Shown here piece after piece: positions 1 to 6,146 of a stretch of 8,188 bases of DNA. The translations under genes and the position numbers were made by a program. Source of the stretch: Candidatus Competibacteraceae bacterium (lineage in GTDB: Bacteria; Pseudomonadota; Gammaproteobacteria; Competibacterales; Competibacteraceae); the NCBI GenBank assembly GCA_020445005.1, contig JAGRHM010000424.1, positions 192 to 8,379 of the forward strand, given 5' to 3'. Every line of letters begins with the position of its first letter. Within the stretch, counting starts at the first letter, position 1. Below the pieces are notes generated by a model. That model was given only the letters and a program-made list of their open reading frames with translations. It had not been told where the DNA came from and ran no database searches.

Positions 1-672
1 GCGCCGGCGAACGGCAGCGCGGTAATGAGCGGCAACGCGGTGATCTACACTCCTGATGCCGGGTTCGCCGGTACGGATACTTTCACCTATACCGTCGCCG
101 ACAGTTTTGGCCAAACGGCCTCTGCGGTCGTGACCGTGCGAGTTACGCCGCCGGCGCTGGACGCCGTTGATGATGCGGCCACGACCCCAGCTAGAACGCC
201 TATCGCCATTTCCGTACTGGCCAACGACGTTGGAACAGATCTGGTAATTACCCAAGTCGACGCCCCGGCTCATGGCAGAACCGTGGTTAATGGTGATGGG
301 GCGATTACCTACACTCCCGATACGAACTTCGCTGGAAGCGACTCCTTTACCTACACGGTTCACGATGGTTTTGGGCAAACCGATACCGCAACAGTCAGGA
401 TCACGGTGATTGCTCCGGCGCTTGAAGCGCTCGATGACACCGCCGCCACCACGACCAGAGCACCCGTCGCCATCGCAGTTCTGGCCAATGATATCGGCAC
501 CGGCTTGACTATTACGCAAGTGACCCGTCCAACACATGGCAGCGTGACGGTTGGTGCAGATGACGTCATCACTTACACGCCATCATCGGACTTTACTGGC
601 GTGGATACCTTCACCTACACCATCACCGATGGCATCAGCACGGACTCGGCAACGGTTACGGTTGAAATTACG
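1..672 (+). repeat. Tandem Ig-like repeats, period about 88 codons
   Basis: Two full units and the end of a third are visible: roughly 1-153 (partial), 154-417 and 418-672. Each runs from an ALDAVDD or ALEALDD motif through VLAND, ITQV, HG, ITYTP and FTYT. A hand alignment of the two full units matches about 40 of the first 69 residues, then needs a one-residue gap. The period is 264 bp. The DNA is more diverged than the protein, so this is an old protein-level duplication rather than a recent identical tandem array. More units probably lie upstream of the window. Confidence 0.85.
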
Positions 673-1974
673 CGCAGCAAGGAAGACGTTCAGGAATTGC
701 TTGAGGACGCTACTGGTGATCCAGCGGCAAAGACGGTTGGCCGCGCAATTGGCGGTTTGTGCTTCGATCGGACAGCCAGCGCGGGCTTTCTGCGCGATTG
801 TGACGCCCTGATCGATGCCGCTGAAAACAATGATCCCAATGTCGGTTCCGCTCTGGAGCAAATTACGCCCAAGAGCCTGACCACTGCCGTTGACGCCTCG
901 CAGACCAGCGTCCAGTCGCAGATGCTGGGCATTCGAACCCGCATGGCTGAATTACGTGCTGGCGTGATGGGTATTAATATCGATCGGTTGAATATTCAGC
1001 GCGGCGGCTGGACGCTGTCCGGACGGGATTTACGTTACCTGCTGGCCAGTACGGGAGAGGAAGTGGGCGTACCCAGCAATGAAGGCTTCATGCAATCAGG
1101 CCCCTTTGGCGTATTCGCTACGGGCGCGATTAATCTCGGTGATCGGGACGAGACCGACAATCAAGCCGGATTTGATTTCAGGACGATTGAATTGACCTTG
1201 GGCGCGGATTATCGATTCAGCGATCAGTTCATCCTGGGGGCCGCTCTTTCGTACACTTCCATCGATACCGATATCGATAGCAGCGGCGGTTATCTGGATA
1301 CCCGAGGTCTGGGTTTAACTTTATATGGCGTCTATTACCCTGCGGACCGGTTCTATATTGAAGGAATGATCAATTATGGCCGGAATGATTATGATCAACG
1401 GCGTAACGTAGCCTATGAGCTACAAGACGCGGATGTTAAACAAGGTTTTGATAGCAGCTATGAAGGGCAACAGGTGTTTGCCGACATAGGCGCTGGCTAT
1501 CAATTCACGCGCGGCAACCTAACTTTTGGTCCCGAGGCCCACCTGAGCTATCTCGACTTGGAAGTCGACCCCTTTCAGGAGCGGGCATCCAATGACAATC
1601 CAGGCTCGGGTTGGGCCGTGGCTATGGATCAACAAAATCTGGAATCCCTGGTTTTCAGCTTGGGGGGAAGAGCGAGTTATCTCTTTGACCAGTCTTGGGG
1701 AACGCTGGAGCCGCAGATGGAGTTCAGTTGGTTGCACGAGTTCAGGGATAACAACCGGGTCGTGAGCGGCCGTTTCGTGGAAGGCGCTGCTGTCCCCGAT
1801 AATATTTTCCAAATCTTTACGGATCCAGTGGACAAGAACTATTTCAGGTTCGGGCTTGGCCTGCAAGCACGGTTTGATCGGGGACCGTCCCTCCTGATCC
1901 AGTATCGCACCTTGTTTGACTATGAGCATCTTGAAATGAATACGATTTCAACCCAATTACGCTGGGATTTTTAG
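1..1974 (+). CDS. Ig-like-repeat autotransporter (3' part; 5' end outside window)
   Basis: This encodes the C-terminal 657 residues of a probable surface protein whose beta-barrel inserts in the outer membrane and displays repeated Ig/cadherin-like domains. The frame is open from base 1, and the ATG at 25 lies inside a repeat unit, so the true start is upstream of the window. Counting from that ATG, residues 1-40 are the end of one repeat, 44-131 and 132-216 are two more, each with VLAND, ITYTP and DxFTYT motifs. A linker at about 217-355 has a Cys pair (246, 259) and a predicted helical stretch near 275-314 (ending RMAELRAG). Residues from about 357 alternate hydrophobic and aromatic residues as in an autotransporter barrel, ending in RWDF with a terminal Phe. 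The family assignment is strong. The role (adhesion, cell-cell contact or signalling) is inference. A kinase gene follows after 30 bp on the same strand. Confidence 0.9.
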   Translation, partial: APANGSAVMSGNAVIYTPDAGFAGTDTFTYTVADSFGQTASAVVTVRVTPPALDAVDDAATTPARTPIAISVLANDVGTDLVITQVDAPAHGRTVVNGDGAITYTPDTNFAGSDSFTYTVHDGFGQTDTATVRITVIAPALEALDDTAATTTRAPVAIAVLANDIGTGLTITQVTRPTHGSVTVGADDVITYTPSSDFTGVDTFTYTITDGISTDSATVTVEITRSKEDVQELLEDATGDPAAKTVGRAIGGLCFDRTASAGFLRDCDALIDAAENNDPNVGSALEQITPKSLTTAVDASQTSVQSQMLGIRTRMAELRAGVMGINIDRLNIQRGGWTLSGRDLRYLLASTGEEVGVPSNEGFMQSGPFGVFATGAINLGDRDETDNQAGFDFRTIELTLGADYRFSDQFILGAALSYTSIDTDIDSSGGYLDTRGLGLTLYGVYYPADRFYIEGMINYGRNDYDQRRNVAYELQDADVKQGFDSSYEGQQVFADIGAGYQFTRGNLTFGPEAHLSYLDLEVDPFQERASNDNPGSGWAVAMDQQNLESLVFSLGGRASYLFDQSWGTLEPQMEFSWLHEFRDNNRVVSGRFVEGAAVPDNIFQIFTDPVDKNYFRFGLGLQARFDRGPSLLIQYRTLFDYEHLEMNTISTQLRWDF

Positions 1975-1993
1975 CAGAGCGCTAAAATCTTTT
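1966..1993 (+). terminator. Small hairpin plus T-run after autotransporter gene; possible weak terminator or attenuator
   Basis: TTTTAGC at 1969-1975 pairs with GCTAAAA at 1981-1987 around a 5-base loop. With one bulged T the stem extends to GAT/ATC. TTTT follows at 1990-1993. The hairpin begins inside the stop region of the autotransporter gene and ends just before the kinase ribosome-binding site. The stem is AT-rich and the T-run short, so termination would be partial at best. It could set the ratio of autotransporter to kinase, or simply stabilise the upstream mRNA end. Confidence 0.35.
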
Positions 1994-1999
1994 GGGGAA
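1994..1999 (+). promoter_or_regulatory. Ribosome-binding site of the kinase gene
   Basis: GGGGAA lies five bases before the ATG at 2005 and supports that start. It sits immediately 3' of the hairpin and T-run at 1966-1993. Confidence 0.6.
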
Positions 2000-2004
2000 T
2001 ACTG

Positions 2005-3546
2005 ATGTCACATCCAAACGACATAACCAGAACTGCTGGCGATAAAGACATTGATATAAACAATATTATCAAGGTTATTGACACAGTTCCCGTTATTCCC
2101 GGCTACAAGGTTGAAAAACTGATTAGCGGCGGCGCCATGGGCCAAGTGTATTTGGCGATCCAGGAAGCCCTTGAACGCCCTGTCGCAATCAAGGTCATTA
2201 ATCCTTCCCTGAGCATTGACGCTACGTTTCGTCAGCGTTTCCTGAAAGAAGGAAAAATTGTTGCTCGACTAAGACATCCACATATTCTGACGATTCACGA
2301 TATCGGCGAATGTTTGAATCAGTACTATATGGTCATGGAATATGTGGAAGGCGGCACTTTGAAGCACCGCATTCAGAAAGGCTTATCCGCAGAACAGGCT
2401 GTTGTTATTCTTCAGCAACTTGCCAGCGCACTAGGTCATGCCCATCGTCAGGGTTTTGTGCATCGAGATATTAAGCCTGCAAATATCCTCTTTCGCGATG
2501 ATCATAATGCGGTGCTCTCCGATTTTGGAATCGCCAAGGCTTTTGAAGATACGGCCCCTCTCACTGCAACCGGTCTGGCGATTGGCACGATTCTTTATAT
2601 GAGTCCGGAGCAAGCTCAAGGTAAGCCGCTCGATGGTCGTAGCGATTTATATTCGCTGGGCCTGGTATTCTTCGAGATGCTGACTGGATACCGGCCCGAC
2701 CGAACTCCGGATGGCTCGACAGAACCCTTACCCGTGGAGTTAAGCCGCTATCAGAGTATTCTGGACAAATTACTGGCGCGCAATCCGAATGATCGCTTTA
2801 AAACGGCTGAGCAACTTGTCGAAGCCCTTGATGATATTAATAAGGATAAGGATGCGAATAAATATAAAAAAATTGATGGAGATGATAATAAAACTATCCT
2901 TTCGTCTTCGACAAGGACAGATCGTAAAACTGATCATCGATTCAGATTTAATAAATATACTGTCGGCATTTCACTTTTTCTGGCGGTTATTTTACTGGGT
3001 GGACTGGGGTATTTTACAAAGGACCGCTGGGTTGATAACACCCTTGCCATCGAAGTTGCATATTCTTATAAACCCATTGATCAACTTAATTTTCGACCAT
3101 TGCCTAATGGAGGGGTCCTGCGCTCGGGCGATTATTATCAAATCCAGTTTACGCCTAGGGAAAATGGCTACGTCTATATTTTCCAAATTGATAGCGGCGG
3201 AGGAATTTACCACCTGTTCCCAACCGACAATAACCATCTTTCGCAAGCGGCGGTCAACGCCAATCCCGTGCAGGGCGGGATAACCTACTTTGCGCCAGCC
3301 CACGATGAAGCGTTCCAGCTCGACGATCAAATTGGTCAGGAACAAATCCACGTTCTGGCTTTCCAGAATCGCAATACTGAGTTGGAGGACGAATATGCGA
3401 CGCTTGCTGAAGCGCGTCGCTTGCAGGACCCTTCGCAAATCCAGGAGGCGCAAGCCCGGTTGACCGAGCGCTTGCAGAACGCCCGGGAAGGCGCCGTGCC
3501 GGTGTTAAATTTCAAACATACAGCGAGAGGCAGTCATGACTTATAA
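2005..3546 (+). CDS. Transmembrane Hanks-type Ser/Thr protein kinase with C-terminal DUF4384-type domain
   Basis: A 513-residue predicted inner-membrane kinase that phosphorylates Ser/Thr on unknown partners. The kinase domain spans about 34-278. It has a glycine loop at 41-46 (SGGAMG, the first Gly replaced by Ser), VAIK with Lys63, the helix-C Glu82, HRDIKPAN at 153-160, DFG at 173-175, MSPEQ at 199-203 in the activation segment, and RSDLYSLG at 212-219. All key catalytic residues are present, so it should be active. A charged Asp/Lys/Asn-rich linker (about 278-312) leads to one membrane span at about 320-337. The remainder, about 347-505, is a DUF4384-type domain (SGDYYQIQFTP, YVYIFQ, LFP) expected in the periplasm. 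This layout suits a receptor kinase sensing or binding something outside the membrane, which is inference. It is probably co-transcribed with both neighbours; its last codons overlap the next gene. Confidence 0.93.
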   Translation: MSHPNDITRTAGDKDIDINNIIKVIDTVPVIPGYKVEKLISGGAMGQVYLAIQEALERPVAIKVINPSLSIDATFRQRFLKEGKIVARLRHPHILTIHDIGECLNQYYMVMEYVEGGTLKHRIQKGLSAEQAVVILQQLASALGHAHRQGFVHRDIKPANILFRDDHNAVLSDFGIAKAFEDTAPLTATGLAIGTILYMSPEQAQGKPLDGRSDLYSLGLVFFEMLTGYRPDRTPDGSTEPLPVELSRYQSILDKLLARNPNDRFKTAEQLVEALDDINKDKDANKYKKIDGDDNKTILSSSTRTDRKTDHRFRFNKYTVGISLFLAVILLGGLGYFTKDRWVDNTLAIEVAYSYKPIDQLNFRPLPNGGVLRSGDYYQIQFTPRENGYVYIFQIDSGGGIYHLFPTDNNHLSQAAVNANPVQGGITYFAPAHDEAFQLDDQIGQEQIHVLAFQNRNTELEDEYATLAEARRLQDPSQIQEAQARLTERLQNAREGAVPVLNFKHTARGSHDL

Positions 3547-4327
3547 GACCCGTTGGTTAAATCCCTTGCCATTAATTCTTGGCGGTTTGTTGCTAGGCGG
3601 CGCTGGCGTTGTTAGTGCAACCGAGTCCGCATCTGACACGGACCTGACCACTCGAGGACCGGCTGGAACGGTCAAAATCACCCCTCAACCGGGTAGCACA
3701 ACGCCGAAACCCGCATCCATAACGACCCAACCTGATACCAAACCTTTAAATTTTAAAGTTAATTATGTTTATCGTCCCGGTGGCCAGGGGGCTTTGAAGC
3801 CACTGGTCGAGGGGAGTGTGTTGAATTCCGGCGATCATTACAAAATCCAGTTCACTCCCGAGGAAAACAGTTATGTTTATATCTTCCAGGTTGATAGCAG
3901 CAAGGCTATCTTTCAGCTCTTCCCCATGCGCGATTTTGGAGGCGTCAGAGTTGATAACTTCAATCCAGTGAAAGCCGGCGTTACTTATCACCTGCCCGTC
4001 AAGGATAAATCCTTTCAGCTTGATAATAATGTCGGTTCGGAAAGCATTCTCTTTCTGGCGTTCCGACAACGCAATCAGGCGCTGGAAGAGCAATATGAAG
4101 CGTTAATCAAGGCCCGGATGTCAAAGGATAAAACCACAGCGGATAGTGTGGAGACCGCCATAAAAAGCAATTTCAAAACCCGGGGACTGGCGGGTATTGT
4201 GGATGATCCTCAGAAAAAAACGGCTACGGTGCCGTGGACATCATCCGAGTCGTTTACCGTGCCGGTTCAGCATTTAAACAACCTGTGCGCCGACTGCATT
4301 AGCATGATCACTTTTGAGCATCGTTAA
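3536..4327 (+). CDS. Secreted DUF4384-type domain protein, paralogous to the kinase sensor domain
   Basis: A 263-residue exported protein of unknown function. A signal peptide is clear: basic Lys4/Arg6, a hydrophobic core to about 26 and a likely cut after VSA (residue 28). A Thr/Pro-rich spacer (about 38-69) follows, then a DUF4384-type domain from about 71 to 183. Residues 71-130 match kinase residues 347-406 without gaps at 34 of 60 positions, including SGD, IQFTP, YVYIFQ and LFP. A predicted helical stretch with many charges follows (about 178-212). The C-terminus carries CADC (251-254) and ends ITFEHR, resembling the LNFKH near the kinase end. No lipobox Cys is visible, so it is probably a soluble periplasmic or secreted protein. 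GAGAGG five bases before the ATG supports the start; the 11-bp overlap with the kinase suggests translational coupling. Pairing with the kinase ectodomain is inferred. Confidence 0.88.
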   Translation: MTYKTRWLNPLPLILGGLLLGGAGVVSATESASDTDLTTRGPAGTVKITPQPGSTTPKPASITTQPDTKPLNFKVNYVYRPGGQGALKPLVEGSVLNSGDHYKIQFTPEENSYVYIFQVDSSKAIFQLFPMRDFGGVRVDNFNPVKAGVTYHLPVKDKSFQLDNNVGSESILFLAFRQRNQALEEQYEALIKARMSKDKTTADSVETAIKSNFKTRGLAGIVDDPQKKTATVPWTSSESFTVPVQHLNNLCADCISMITFEHR

Positions 4328-4345
4328 GGAAAAACCGATGAGCAA
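4328..4345. other. 18-bp gap between convergent operons
   Basis: Only 18 bases separate the two facing stop codons, and no hairpin followed by a T-run is visible on either strand. The nearest paired structure, GCGTCA at 4354-4359 with TGACGC at 4366-4371 (containing the perfect palindrome CGTCATGACG at 4361-4370), lies inside the last codons of the LolA-like gene and lacks a T-run. Transcripts from the two sides probably overlap. Confidence 0.5.
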
Positions 4346-4915
4346 TTAGCGTGGCGTCACCGTCATGACGCTGCGATCCCCGCTGGTTTCCAGCATCTCG
4401 ATGCGCTCAATCCAGGCTCCTCGCCCTTGCACCATGATCAGGGTCAGGTATTCGGCGACTTGCGAATCGCGCGGCATTAACCGCAGATTCCAGCTGGCTA
4501 GGTCGCCGGTGAATTCCAGCCGATAATGCTCTTCCAGTGCGGCCTGGTCGCCGCCCTGGGTAGCGCGCACGGCTTCTACGAAGGCGCGCAATTGTGGATG
4601 CCCGTTCAGGTTAAAATCCCGGCGGCCCTGGCCAGGCATTTCAATGGTCAGCCAGTCGCCGTCGGCCTGGAAATCTTCCGGTTGTGGCTCCAGGGTTTGT
4701 TTCCGTAAATAGGAGGGGGCGCGGTAGTAAAGTACACCATGTGTAACCAGTGGTTCTTGGAGCATGGCCAGGATTTTCTCCTCCCGAAAGGCGGCTTCGA
4801 CGGATGACGCCGCCGCCAGCGCCGCCATGACTTGGGATAAAACGCGGTCATTGGCAAGAGATGTCAGCGGTTGCCATAATTGCCATAACAGGAGCAGGAA
4901 TAGCCAACGCTTCAT
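4346..4915 (-). CDS. LolA-like periplasmic carrier (ApeL type)
   Basis: A 189-residue exported protein of the LolA-related type found in aryl polyene clusters, where it is thought to help move the lipid product across the periplasm together with an exporter. The N-terminus is a typical signal peptide (MKRW, hydrophobic run, LTSLA) with a likely cut near residue 21. The mature part has the LolA pattern: an amphipathic start with VMAALAAASSVEAAFREEK, then the strand pair GVLYYRAPSYLRKQT and repeated strand-like segments to the end. Family similarity is judged by eye and LolA proteins are divergent, so the fold is more certain than the substrate. Its ATG overlaps the stop of the upstream dehydratase-like gene (ATGA, 4912-4915), and it is the last gene of this block. 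It converges on the DUF4384-type gene with 18 bp between them. Confidence 0.8.
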   Translation of the reverse strand: MKRWLFLLLLWQLWQPLTSLANDRVLSQVMAALAAASSVEAAFREEKILAMLQEPLVTHGVLYYRAPSYLRKQTLEPQPEDFQADGDWLTIEMPGQGRRDFNLNGHPQLRAFVEAVRATQGGDQAALEEHYRLEFTGDLASWNLRLMPRDSQVAEYLTLIMVQGRGAWIERIEMLETSGDRSVMTVTPR

Positions 4916-5358
4916 GGGTATTTCCCATTCGGTTGCGGCACAATGGTGACGCGGGCTTTGGCCAGCAACCGGCCTGCACTGCTAATTTGGATGACGTAGA
5001 TGCAATGGGCAGCCTCACCGAGTAGCCGGCGGGCAGTGACTTCCAGCGGCGCAGCGTTTTCATCCAGTTCAGCCACAAACCAGCGCGCATCGCGCAAGGC
5101 CGCCAGATAACCTGGCGACGCGATTTCCCCGGCGGCGTTGGCGCGCAAACCGCCATGAACCGCCGCTGCCTGGGCTCCATACTCGAAGGCCGCCACTGCC
5201 GACAATCGCCCGCGCCGACGTAGCGGATTTGCTGAATCGCGATGGGTATCCGTGACGCATTGAATCGAGTCATCATCCCAGTCGATGACTGCATCGAGCA
5301 AGCACATGGCGCCAGTGTGCGGAATCAGTTCCTGGATGCGGACTTTGTCGATCAGCAT
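4912..5358 (-). CDS. Hotdog-fold 3-hydroxyacyl-ACP dehydratase-like protein (ApeP type)
   Basis: A 148-residue FabA/FabZ-related hotdog protein, probably acting on ACP-bound beta-hydroxyacyl intermediates of a polyene chain. The N-terminal motif IPHTGAMCLLD (12-22, with His14) and the hot-helix segment AVAAFEYGAQAAA (54-66, with Glu59) are the family signatures. In characterised aryl polyene systems the ApeP-type protein pairs with a second hotdog dehydratase (ApeI), which is not in this window. The frame stays open to 5535, but I place the start at the ATG at 5358: AGGTGG lies four bases before it, the family begins just ahead of IPH, and the longer form would run far into the ketosynthase-like gene. 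That gene's stop overlaps this start by 7 bp, suggesting translational coupling. Confidence 0.85.
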   Translation of the reverse strand: MLIDKVRIQELIPHTGAMCLLDAVIDWDDDSIQCVTDTHRDSANPLRRRGRLSAVAAFEYGAQAAAVHGGLRANAAGEIASPGYLAALRDARWFVAELDENAAPLEVTARRLLGEAAHCIYVIQISSAGRLLAKARVTIVPQPNGKYP

Positions 5359-6143
5359 GAATCCACCTGTAATTCGAGTCCAAGGCCAGGTAAATAGGGC
5401 AATGTGATCCGTCCAGGCTGGCGTATGGCGATGCGATGCAGTAAGGGTAAACAGCGCGCGGCTGGATTGCTCAACCGCAAGAGCTCTATCGCGGAATGAA
5501 CCATTGAGTCTACCGCGCCTGATTGAATGCGCCATTTCTGCAAGCGGGCCAGGCTGCCGGTCAACGCTTCAGATCCCAGCAGCAACGCTACGCCAAATGG
5601 CGCTGATACCGCCCGGAATGGTTGCAGGTCCAGCGGCGGAGGCGTATCGAAAGCCACCAGCAATACGGTCCGGCTTTCGACCTGCACCAATGCGACAGCA
5701 TCCAGCAGGCCAGCAGCGAATGAGGCATCGTAAGCGCCGATGCTGGATACCGGTTCCTGCGAGTTTGCGGCAATGGCCCAGTAACCTAATGGCGCATTGT
5801 GAACCGAATTGTTGAAGTGATTCGGTGAAATCGGGCGCCCCGGTTCAATCAATGCCCGGCACAGGGCATCCAGGGCTTCAGTATTGCCGCCGGAACAGGC
5901 AAATACTGCGCTGCAGGAGCTGGTATCGATCCCAACCTGATCGAGCGCTTCAGTAGCGGCTTGCAGAGCCAGGCGAACCGTTGACGACGCGCGGCGTGCT
6001 TCGTTGCGCGGTAGTCGCAACCGGTTAAAGCGCAGGGGTTCATCCGGTTGATACGGAGTCAGGCCAGCCAGTACGGATTGACCAGTGAGCCAATCGGACA
6101 GACCCGGCGCGCAGAGGCCAATACTGTTCAGGAATACGGCCAT
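5352..6143 (-). CDS. Short beta-ketoacyl synthase-like protein, chain-length-factor type (ApeC-like)
   Basis: A 263-residue protein resembling the N-terminal half of a ketosynthase (the PF13723-like group). Recognisable parts are SAVFACSGGNTEAL (78-91), the segment NNSVHNAPLGYWAIA (111-125) that precedes the active-site strand, and SSIGAYDASFAAGLLDA (133-149). Where an active ketosynthase has its nucleophilic Cys, this reads YDAS; by hand alignment Asp139 replaces it, and no Cys occurs between 95 and 231. It should therefore not condense chains itself. In aryl polyene systems ApeC-type proteins form a heterodimer with the active ketosynthase ApeO and act like a chain-length factor; no ApeO-type gene is visible here. 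It starts 3 bp after the acyltransferase stop, with AGGA upstream, and overlaps the dehydratase-like gene by 7 bp. It could be called a truncated ketosynthase, but the intact neighbours argue for a normal short family member. Confidence 0.82.
   Translation of the reverse strand: MAVFLNSIGLCAPGLSDWLTGQSVLAGLTPYQPDEPLRFNRLRLPRNEARRASSTVRLALQAATEALDQVGIDTSSCSAVFACSGGNTEALDALCRALIEPGRPISPNHFNNSVHNAPLGYWAIAANSQEPVSSIGAYDASFAAGLLDAVALVQVESRTVLLVAFDTPPPLDLQPFRAVSAPFGVALLLGSEALTGSLARLQKWRIQSGAVDSMVHSAIELLRLSNPAARCLPLLHRIAIRQPGRITLPYLPGLGLELQVDSC
5363..5368 (-). promoter_or_regulatory. Ribosome-binding site that fixes the dehydratase-like gene start
   Basis: On the minus strand AGGTGG lies four bases before the ATG at 5358, inside the last codons of the ketosynthase-like gene. 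It favours the 148-residue protein over the longer open frame reaching 5535. Confidence 0.6.
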
Positions 6144-6146
6144 ATT

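Noticed and set aside
25..27. ATG at 25 as the true start of the autotransporter
   Set aside because: The frame is open upstream to base 1 and the ATG falls in the middle of an Ig-like repeat, with no signal peptide after it.
1..672. CRISPR array or recent DNA tandem repeat
   Set aside because: The repetition has a 264-bp period, is conserved at protein level only and is in frame, as for Ig-like domain repeats.
1519..1929. 136-codon minus-strand open frame within the autotransporter barrel
   Set aside because: The plus-strand frame has clear beta-barrel periodicity and the terminal Phe. The opposite frame shows no family features or ribosome site.
2992..3453. 153-codon open frame on the minus strand inside the kinase gene
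   Set aside because: It lies opposite the conserved DUF4384-type domain, which explains the base pattern. The translation has no recognisable motif, and a similar shadow (3746-4093) appears opposite the paralogous domain, as expected from shared sequence.
5359..5535. N-terminal extension of the dehydratase-like gene up to 5535
   Set aside because: The extra 59 residues overlap the ketosynthase-like gene, look unlike any hotdog N-terminus, and a good ribosome site supports the ATG at 5358.
5352..6143. Ketosynthase-like gene as a truncated pseudogene
   Set aside because: The frame is intact, tightly coupled to both neighbours, and its length fits the short ApeC-like group. The missing Cys fits a chain-length-factor role better than decay.
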